This document shows positions 22,536 through 28,952 of a stretch of 28,952 nt of DNA, one piece after another (position 1 is the first letter of the stretch; each line of letters opens with the position of its first letter). Location: positions 1 to 28,952 of the forward strand of contig DBQD01000053.1 in assembly GCA_002305715.1 (NCBI GenBank), written 5' to 3'. The notes beneath the pieces were generated by a model. The model had not been told where the DNA came from and searched no databases. It saw nothing but the letters and a program-made list of their open reading frames with translations. Position numbers and translations under genes: made by a program. The DNA is from Proteiniphilum sp. UBA1403. Lineage in GTDB: Bacteria; Bacteroidota; Bacteroidia; Bacteroidales; Dysgonomonadaceae.

Positions 22536-25500
22536 CTAGGATTAACGATGCTGCCTTTTTCTTCACTATTTTCGATGCGTAGGTGTACCTCTATTTCCTG
22601 TTGCATTTCCTCCACATGGGAGATCAGACCGACAATCCTGTTCTCTTTCCGAAGAGATTTGAGGGTGTCGAAGACAATATCAAGTGATTCTTTATCGAGT
22701 GTACCGAATCCTTCATCGAGAAAGAAGAAGTTTTGTTTTGATTGGGTAACATTTTGGATATTGTCTGCCAGTGCAAGAGCTAGTGATAGGGAAGCTTGAA
22801 AGGTTTGTCCCCCCGATAGTGTTTTTACACTTCTCTCCTTTCCTCCATTCATGAAATCACGCACTTGAAAACTATTATCGGGCGTGATCTCTAGACTTAG
22901 TCGTTGACGGGTGAGTTGGAAAAAGCGTTTGTTGGCTGCCTGACAAAGGTTCTGTAAATAAACCGATGAGATATAATTGACAAATCCGCTCGCCGTAAAA
23001 AGTGATTTCATAATTCGGATATTCTCAGCTCGTACTTCTAGTTGTTCATGCTCTTTCAACAGGATCATCTGATTTTCCAGTTTTTTCTGTAGTTCTTCTA
23101 ACCGGGCTGATATCTTTCCTTTCTCGTCGGTTTTCCGATCCTTTTGTTCTTTGAACTCCTTGATTTCTGCAACCAACTGTTGATGTGTCTCAACATCATA
23201 AACTTGTTCACCCACCTCACTACATAGCTGTTCCCAAGTGGTTTTGGCTGTCAGGAGCTCATCGTTGAATTTCTTGATTTGCTCTTTTTCGATATCGAGC
23301 TCTATTTTCTGAGTTAAGATCTGCTTAACCTCTTCAAGTGTTTGGAATTCAGAGTTGTGGAGTTTGTTTAACAACTTAATTTCCAAACTTGCAATTGTCT
23401 GTTTCTCACGTTGCCATTCAACACAATTTGATTCAAGACGTGTTTGAATCCGCTCTTTTTCACTTCTTCCGGTTGACAGCTGTTCGCTTACTAGATTGAA
23501 TTCCTTTTCAATGTGGTCATATTCATCCAGTATCTTTGCTTTTTCTACCTCGATCTGTTCAGAAGTGTGACCCCGATATTGCTCAATTTGTATCACATTT
23601 AGTTGCTGCATCAATGTCTTTTTCGCAGCCTCATGTTCAGTTAATGCCTTCCTTAGTTGATCCAATCTATTTCGGGCTGCATTGCATTGCTTCACCAGAT
23701 CCACTAAATTGTTGTTTGCATCAATCACCATTCGATCCAGTGTCTTCGTTTGCGAATCAAGCTCTTTTGCCTCGGTAAATGCTCGGTCAAGTTCTTCTTT
23801 ATTCGCATATTTTTCCCAAACAAATTGATGCTGATGGCAAACTATCTTTTTTAATAGCTCCTCCTTTTTCAGCAACCACCCCTCTTTGTTGCGTTTGATT
23901 TGTTGAAAATTCTTCTCCAACGCATCCGTTTTCTTTTCTAATTCGGATATCTGATTCAGCATTGTCTCCAATTGTTTTTTTTCTTGGACCAACTGCTGCA
24001 ACTGCGTATCGATCTCCCCACTCTGATTCCATCGTACCGGGTGATGCAACGAACCACAGAGCGGGCATGGCTTGCCATCTTGCAGATCATCGGCATAACT
24101 TTTCAGTTTTTCCTTTATCCTCAGTTGGGTTTCCTGTTCCTGTAATGCTTGTTGCTTTGTGCGGATGGTAGCGACCGATTTCTTCATCTCTTCCCTGCAC
24201 GCAACAAAGTCTGGGTTCATAGGTAGATTCACAAACTGCGGTTGAGCCAAGAATACAGCACGTTCTGCTTCAAATTCAAGCTCCTCTTCCTCAGTTTGTT
24301 CAATGTTCAATGTGATGTCCTTCAGTTGTTCATCGAGATGACGTTTCTCAATATGCCAAGTTTGGATTGTGGATAGAAGTGAGAGATCGGGCATCTTTTC
24401 TCGAAGTTCACGTACTTGCTTTTCGAACTCCAGCTTCTCCTTTTGTAGATTTTCTGCCTTCAGAGAGGTTGACTCAAAATACTCTTCACCCTTTTTCACC
24501 CTTGCCGTTTCTTCGGCAATTCTTTCTTCGAGATCCTTTATCTGTATTAGTCTCTGGAGGTCTTCTGCGATGATTCTCAGTGTATCACGCTTTTCATATT
24601 TAGGTCTCAACGACTCTATCAGTTGTTCCAATTGGACAATCTCTACAGAGAGCAACTTCTCTTTCTCGGTATCAGCCAATATAATCTCTTTTCGTTCCTG
24701 TTCCTTTTTCTTGGCCTCCTTCAACAAATCCAACAGATATGTAAAGTGAAGAATACAATACTCATAGCGTTTTATTTTCGTCTCTAGTTCTTTGTATGTG
24801 AATTCCTGCGACTGTAATTTTCTGTATTTCTCAGCAGCTTGATCTTTCTGCTGGATGATTCTTTGCAATTGACGCACCTGCTCCTCATCCTGTTGATGCC
24901 TCTCAAGAACCTGATTAAGTTCATTTATTTCTTTCTCCAACAGCATCAGTTGTTCCTTATATTGAACAACCTGTTCCGAAGATATCTCACCCAGTTGTTG
25001 CAATTTACCGATTACATTTTGTCTCTTCTCGTTGTTTTTTTTCTCCAGTGAGCTCACTTTATTGCTGAACTCAAACTTACCCAAGTTAAAGAGCTCCTTC
25101 ATCATTTGGGTACGGTCTTTGTTCCCCAACTGCAGGAATTCCTGAAACTGCCCCTGAGGAATAATAATTGTACGCTTGAAATTGTCGTAACTCAATCCTG
25201 CAGCATTTTCCAGAGCTTTTAATTCGATAGGGACCCATGTTCCGTCGACACTCTTATAAGCAGTTCGTTCAATGGCTTTTACCTCATCGAACCGTTTGCT
25301 GTTGCGCTTTCCCGACACCATCGCACGATAGGTAGATGCATCTGCACCTGCTTCGAATATGAAATCGATCAGTAATTCGTTCGATTTCAAGTTCATCATG
25401 TTGTAGTTGCGGTTGTCTCGCTTGTTGAGTCGATCGGTCTCCCCATAAATAGCAAAAGTGATAGCCTCGAGAATGGTCGATTTGCCGCTTCCTACACCGC

Positions 25501-25603
25501 CGAATATGCCAAAGAGCCCGGCCGCTGTCAGCTTGGTGAAATCAATACTCTGTTTCTTCTGATAGGAGTATAGTCCCTGTATGGTGAGTGATATAGGTGT
25601 CAT
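22526..25603 (-). CDS. sbcC: Exonuclease SbcCD, subunit C (SMC-like ATPase)
   Basis: 1025 residues. Walker A GGVGSGKS (35-42) lies in an N-terminal ATPase half. Two long coiled-coil arms follow, with the zinc hook CPLC at 513-516, exactly mid-protein. The C-terminal half has the ABC signature TLSGGQTFQASL and Walker B FFFLDEGFGTLD (Asp963-Glu964). With SbcD it forms the bacterial Mre11-Rad50 complex, an ATP-driven nuclease that opens hairpins and trims blocked DNA ends. The ATG at 25603 overlaps the sbcD stop by four bases (25600-25603), showing translational coupling. Length and order match the family, and nothing is missing. Confidence 0.97.
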   Translation of the reverse strand: MTPISLTIQGLYSYQKKQSIDFTKLTAAGLFGIFGGVGSGKSTILEAITFAIYGETDRLNKRDNRNYNMMNLKSNELLIDFIFEAGADASTYRAMVSGKRNSKRFDEVKAIERTAYKSVDGTWVPIELKALENAAGLSYDNFKRTIIIPQGQFQEFLQLGNKDRTQMMKELFNLGKFEFSNKVSSLEKKNNEKRQNVIGKLQQLGEISSEQVVQYKEQLMLLEKEINELNQVLERHQQDEEQVRQLQRIIQQKDQAAEKYRKLQSQEFTYKELETKIKRYEYCILHFTYLLDLLKEAKKKEQERKEIILADTEKEKLLSVEIVQLEQLIESLRPKYEKRDTLRIIAEDLQRLIQIKDLEERIAEETARVKKGEEYFESTSLKAENLQKEKLEFEKQVRELREKMPDLSLLSTIQTWHIEKRHLDEQLKDITLNIEQTEEEELEFEAERAVFLAQPQFVNLPMNPDFVACREEMKKSVATIRTKQQALQEQETQLRIKEKLKSYADDLQDGKPCPLCGSLHHPVRWNQSGEIDTQLQQLVQEKKQLETMLNQISELEKKTDALEKNFQQIKRNKEGWLLKKEELLKKIVCHQHQFVWEKYANKEELDRAFTEAKELDSQTKTLDRMVIDANNNLVDLVKQCNAARNRLDQLRKALTEHEAAKKTLMQQLNVIQIEQYRGHTSEQIEVEKAKILDEYDHIEKEFNLVSEQLSTGRSEKERIQTRLESNCVEWQREKQTIASLEIKLLNKLHNSEFQTLEEVKQILTQKIELDIEKEQIKKFNDELLTAKTTWEQLCSEVGEQVYDVETHQQLVAEIKEFKEQKDRKTDEKGKISARLEELQKKLENQMILLKEHEQLEVRAENIRIMKSLFTASGFVNYISSVYLQNLCQAANKRFFQLTRQRLSLEITPDNSFQVRDFMNGGKERSVKTLSGGQTFQASLSLALALADNIQNVTQSKQNFFFLDEGFGTLDKESLDIVFDTLKSLRKENRIVGLISHVEEMQQEIEVHLRIENSEEKGSIVNPSWK

Positions 25604-26823
25604 TTTTCCTCTTCTTCAGCCAGTAGTTCTTGAAATAGTTGCATGATCTCTTCGTTAGGCTCTTGTCCTTTCTCATGCAGGAAATAGTCACGAAATAGGT
25701 TTACCATGCTTTGGGAGAGGTCGATTTGTGAAGAAGCATCTGTCGGTACATCTTGGTTACTTATTTCCGGGATTATGGTAATGATTCCCTCGTGAACCGT
25801 ATTGAGATGACGCCTATCGGTTGCTGTCAGGTAGCTCTCAGTGACCAGTGTGAGTTCAACAAGCGCATCCTTGTTTTCGGTCAGCCATGCAATGGCATCC
25901 TCCAATCCCTTCGCCTTTTTTCGGAGGAGTCGTTTTCCTTGTGTAAGTGGAATCTCTTTTACTGTGGCCATCTCGCCCGGCAAAGCCTCCACTATCAACA
26001 CCCATTTCTGTTGATTTGCCTCAGCAAAGCTATAAGAAAGAGGGCTCCCGCAATAATAAACCGGCGAGGGAGAAGTGTCAACCTGTTGCATACGATGCAG
26101 ATGTCCCAATGCTGTAAATTGAATTTGCGATGGAATATTCTCCGTATAGACCGCCTGTGCACCCCCAACATGCAAGATAGGCTTCTCATCTTCGGGCTCT
26201 TCGGGCAGTGGTACACCCTTTTTTACCATAAAGAGATGCGTAGCCAAGATGTTTACACCCTGATTGTCACAATACTTGTCAGCTAGTTGTTGCCATTTCT
26301 CCTGCAGGAGGTTGCGCAGCTCCATTTCGCTGTTCTCCTTTCCAAGAAATGTTTTTAGTCGGTACTCATTGGCATAGGGAGTAAGAAGTATGCGTAGTGG
26401 TATCTCGCACGTAGGTAGTTGTAGCTCCATAAAACCTTCATCGCTCTGCATCACTTGCAGACCTGTTTCAAGGAGGAATGAAGAGATCTTGCTATTTGGA
26501 TAACCGGTAAAGATTATTCCACACTCCCTCGCCAATGGGTCCGGGGCTTCTATTCGATCGGGAGAATCGTGATTTCCGGCAATGGCAATCACCGGTCGTT
26601 TTCCGTTTGCCGTAAGTCTCTTCAGGGTTTTATACAGTAGATCGACAGCCTCGGTTGGTGGATTAAACGTGTCAAAGAGGTCACCTGCTACAATTACGGC
26701 ATCGACCTGTTCACGCTCAGCAATCTCGCATATTTCTTTCATCACCGCCTTTTGTTCCTCAAGGCGAGAAAAATCTTCGAGTCGTTTACCCAAATGCCAG
26801 TCGGATGTATGAAGTATCTTCAT
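25600..26823 (-). CDS. sbcD: Exonuclease SbcCD, subunit D (Mre11-like nuclease)
   Basis: A 407-residue calcineurin-like phosphoesterase with the two-metal motifs in order: SDWHLGKRLEDFSR (Asp8, His10), GDLFDTFNPP (Asp48 region), AGNHDSPDR (about residues 82-90), ILATHLFM and ALGHLHRMQQ. The C-terminal third is the capping and DNA-binding region. It supplies the nuclease activity of SbcCD. The ATG at 26823 gives the canonical MKILHTSDWH start, and a -7 box lies just upstream, so this is the first gene of the sbcD-sbcC-SMR unit. Confidence 0.97.
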   Translation of the reverse strand: MKILHTSDWHLGKRLEDFSRLEEQKAVMKEICEIAEREQVDAVIVAGDLFDTFNPPTEAVDLLYKTLKRLTANGKRPVIAIAGNHDSPDRIEAPDPLARECGIIFTGYPNSKISSFLLETGLQVMQSDEGFMELQLPTCEIPLRILLTPYANEYRLKTFLGKENSEMELRNLLQEKWQQLADKYCDNQGVNILATHLFMVKKGVPLPEEPEDEKPILHVGGAQAVYTENIPSQIQFTALGHLHRMQQVDTSPSPVYYCGSPLSYSFAEANQQKWVLIVEALPGEMATVKEIPLTQGKRLLRKKAKGLEDAIAWLTENKDALVELTLVTESYLTATDRRHLNTVHEGIITIIPEISNQDVPTDASSQIDLSQSMVNLFRDYFLHEKGQEPNEEIMQLFQELLAEEEEK

Positions 26824-26841
26824 CGTTCAGTTACTTTCAGA

Positions 26842-26849
26842 CAAATATA
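26842..26849 (-). promoter_or_regulatory. Bacteroidetes-type -7 box (TATATTTG) for sbcDC
   Basis: On the - strand this is an exact TAnnTTTG match 18 bases before the sbcD ATG, giving a very short leader. A TTTG at 26861-26864 lies only 11 bases upstream, too close to be a normal -33 element. Confidence 0.6.
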
Positions 26850-26986
26850 CTTATTTTTGGCAAACAATCTCCCACCTGCTCCAAGAATAGCGGGCTTTAG
26901 ATGAAAAAAGCGGCAAAGCATGGTAACGAAAAAGGAAGCGTAAAAAGTAGGAATTGCATCATCGTGAATCCATGAATCAGGACAGC

Positions 26987-28234
26987 TTATTCAAACTGAA
27001 TAGATTTAGCCGGGGTGATTCGGGCAACAAGATAGGAAGGACCAATCATCATCATCAGTGAGGCAATCAGCGTTCCCATATTCAACAAAATAAGGTAAAA
27101 AGGATTCAAATCCACCGGTACAGCAGAGAGGTAGTAGGTTGCCGGGTCGAGCTTGAGTATCTCCCATTTATACTGTATAAAACAGAAAATAAGTGCTATT
27201 ATGTTACCCCATAACATACCCTGTCCTATCAGGAATGCCGAAAGATAGAGAAAAACCTTGCGAATACTGAAATCACGAGCACCCATCGACTTAAGGATTC
27301 CAATCATATTGGTACGTTCCAGAATGATGATCAATAGGCCAGAGATCATGGTGAATCCTGAAATCACCAGCATAAGGATGAGGATCACCCATACATTCAT
27401 ATCGAGGAGGTCGAGCCAGTTGAAGATCATGGGGCTGATCTCTTTAATTGAGCGTGCATAAAAAACGTTACCCAGACGATCCTCATGTTCAGACATATCA
27501 TAATAGAGATCCAGTGCAGTCTCATCAAGTTTGTCGTAATCTTTTACCAGCACCTCAATACCACTTACCATGTCATCATCCCAATTATTGAGGCGGGCAA
27601 GAACATCCTTTTCAGTGAGGATATAGAGTTTGTCGTAATTCTCAAAATTGGTCTCGTAGATGCCGGTGATTTTGAATCGACGAGCACGCACCGGTTCCTG
27701 CACAAAGTAACAGGTAAAGTCATCACCCAGTTTCAGTTGCAATTTGTTGGCAATCTCCCTTGATATGATTGCCTGATTTCCGGAGGTAGTGTCATTCGCA
27801 TCAATTACATTACCCTCAAGCAAGTTTTTGCGGAAGAACTGCCAGTCGTAATCCTCCGACACCCCTTTGAGTACCACACCCATAAAATCCTCATCGGTCT
27901 TTATGATACCAGGTTTGCTAATGTATTCTTGTACATGGCTGATAGCCGGATTGGCTTTCAGTTGAGCGAGGATCGTATCGGAAACAGCGATGGGAGTCTG
28001 TTCATAGGTCTCATTGCTCTCGAATGCCGAAATCTGAATGTGGGAGCCGAAGCCAATCACTTTGGCACGGACCTCCTTCTTGAAGCCCACAATGATACAT
28101 ACCGACACAATCATGACCGCCAGTCCCAGTGCTATACCTGCAATTGCAATTCTTATAGCCGGCGATGAGACCCGTTTGTCGTTCTTCTTATCTCCCTTGT
28201 AGATTCTTTTTGCTATGAACAGAGCTACATTCAT
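26987..28234 (-). CDS. FtsX-like/LolE-type ABC transporter permease
   Basis: 415 residues with the permease layout of lipoprotein-releasing systems: one N-terminal membrane helix (about 27-50), a large periplasmic MacB-like domain (about 55-270) and three C-terminal helices (about 282-306, 327-350, 378-402). The ILERTNMIGILKSMGARDFSIRKVFL segment (in two parts here: ILERTNMIGILKSM, GARDFSIRKVF) is the cytoplasmic coupling loop typical of LolC/LolE. It probably works with a LolD-type ATPase encoded elsewhere to release lipoproteins from the inner membrane; no ATPase gene is adjacent. The start is 5 bases after the aminotransferase stop, so the two are cotranscribed. A role other than lipoprotein release is possible. 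Confidence 0.88.
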   Translation of the reverse strand: MNVALFIAKRIYKGDKKNDKRVSSPAIRIAIAGIALGLAVMIVSVCIIVGFKKEVRAKVIGFGSHIQISAFESNETYEQTPIAVSDTILAQLKANPAISHVQEYISKPGIIKTDEDFMGVVLKGVSEDYDWQFFRKNLLEGNVIDANDTTSGNQAIISREIANKLQLKLGDDFTCYFVQEPVRARRFKITGIYETNFENYDKLYILTEKDVLARLNNWDDDMVSGIEVLVKDYDKLDETALDLYYDMSEHEDRLGNVFYARSIKEISPMIFNWLDLLDMNVWVILILMLVISGFTMISGLLIIILERTNMIGILKSMGARDFSIRKVFLYLSAFLIGQGMLWGNIIALIFCFIQYKWEILKLDPATYYLSAVPVDLNPFYLILLNMGTLIASLMMMIGPSYLVARITPAKSIQFE

Positions 28235-28239
28235 TTCCT

Positions 28240-28952
28240 TTAGATTCTGCCCGGATACACTTCCAGTGCTTTTTCGAGTATGGTGAGTGCCTTGTCGAGA
28301 TCCTCTTTGTTAAGTACATATGCAATTCGTACTTCGTTGGTTCCTAGGCCTGGGGTGACGTAAAAGCCGGTCGCCGGAGCCATGAAGATGGTCTCTCCCT
28401 CATAGCGGAAGTCGGAAAGACACCAAGCGCAGAACCTGTCGGCATCGTCTATTGGGAGGCGTGCCAATGTATAGAAAGCACCCTGTGGCATGGGTGAAAA
28501 TACCCCAGGAATCTGGTTGAGTCGTTCAATCAGGAAGTCGCGACGTCCTTTATATTCATTGAAGTTATGCTGCATATAGCTGTCGCCAATCTCCAGCGAT
28601 GCATTTGCGGCAATCTGACCAATTAGGGGAGGACTCAATCGTGCCTGACAGAATTTCATAACCGTATCGTGCACCTTGCGGTTACGCGTAATCAGTGCCC
28701 CAATACGAATACCGCATTCACTGTATCGTTTCGATACGGAATCGATCAGTACCACATTCTCCTCCACATCCTTCAAATGGCACGCCGACACATAGGGTGT
28801 ATCGTTATAGATAAACTCACGATATACCTCATCCGAAAAGAGATAGAGGTTGTATTTCATTACCAGTCGCCGTATTTGCTCCATCTCCTCCGGTGTGTAT
28901 ACATACCCGGTGGGGTTGTTGGGATTACATATGAGGATTCCCTTGGTGCGTT
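28240..28952 (-). CDS. Class I/II PLP-dependent aminotransferase (5' end outside window)
   Basis: The gene is cut by the window end: its frame runs without a stop past the in-frame ATG at 28884 to base 28952, adding ICNPNNPTGYVYTPEEM, which includes the family NPxNPTG motif. The visible 237 residues carry the PLP lysine in SVSKRYSECG, a following IRIGALI segment, and a C-terminal small domain (GFYVTPGLGTNEVRIAYVL) with the substrate-carboxylate Arg in NEVRIAY. It transfers amino groups between amino and 2-oxo acids; aspartate-type specificity is a guess. The stop is five bases before the permease start, so it is upstream in the same unit. Confidence 0.93.
   Translation of the reverse strand, partial: RTKGILICNPNNPTGYVYTPEEMEQIRRLVMKYNLYLFSDEVYREFIYNDTPYVSACHLKDVEENVVLIDSVSKRYSECGIRIGALITRNRKVHDTVMKFCQARLSPPLIGQIAANASLEIGDSYMQHNFNEYKGRRDFLIERLNQIPGVFSPMPQGAFYTLARLPIDDADRFCAWCLSDFRYEGETIFMAPATGFYVTPGLGTNEVRIAYVLNKEDLDKALTILEKALEVYPGRI

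Overview
The window looks like core chromosome of a Bacteroidales bacterium. Supporting signs are an S46 dipeptidyl-peptidase, a C69 dipeptidase, a Rho with a very long disordered insert, an EtfB-EtfA-acyl-CoA dehydrogenase cassette, and several upstream regions carrying the Bacteroidetes-type -7 box TAnnTTTG. Base composition is moderate, about 40-45% GC by eye. Protein flavour suggests the Dysgonomonadaceae/Porphyromonadaceae side of the order, but that is only an inference. I see no tRNA, rRNA, CRISPR array, insertion sequence or prophage.

Layout. At 1-2584 (+) are the tail of a polysaccharide flippase and a secreted S46 peptidase. A bidirectional terminator follows. At 6546-2676 (-) are a C69 dipeptidase, a phosphohexomutase and methylglyoxal synthase, the last two overlapping by ATGA. 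At 6726-12456 (+) runs a co-directional strip: a FtsB/DivIC-like septum protein, a small membrane protein, a REC-AAA-Fis regulator with a ruined ATPase, XerD, DnaN, a DnaQ-type exonuclease and TruA. A second bidirectional terminator separates this from rho and a lipoprotein gene (12573-15880, -). At 16222-19901 (+) is etfB-etfA-acyl-CoA dehydrogenase, closed by a clear terminator. At 20092-20976 (-) is an envelope protein of unknown function, divergent from an ECF-type sigma factor gene (21167-21760, +). A 397-base gap then holds a 22-bp tandem repeat array. At 26823-22158 (-) is sbcD-sbcC plus an SMR transporter. At 28952-26987 (-) are an aminotransferase (cut by the window edge) and a FtsX/LolE-type permease.

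How the genes work together. The 6.7-12.5 kb strip groups septation, chromosome-dimer resolution and replication-clamp functions around a regulator that keeps its receiver and Fis-type DNA-binding ends but has lost the residues needed for ATP-driven sigma-54 activation. The Etf/acyl-CoA dehydrogenase cassette is a complete flavin electron-transfer unit. SbcCD is a DNA-end processing nuclease.

Most of the window is ordinary housekeeping, and I did not find a convincing new multi-gene system. The items most worth a second look are the 22-bp-period array after the sigma factor gene, the perfect 9-bp inverted repeat ahead of that gene, the degenerate regulator, and the Rho insert.
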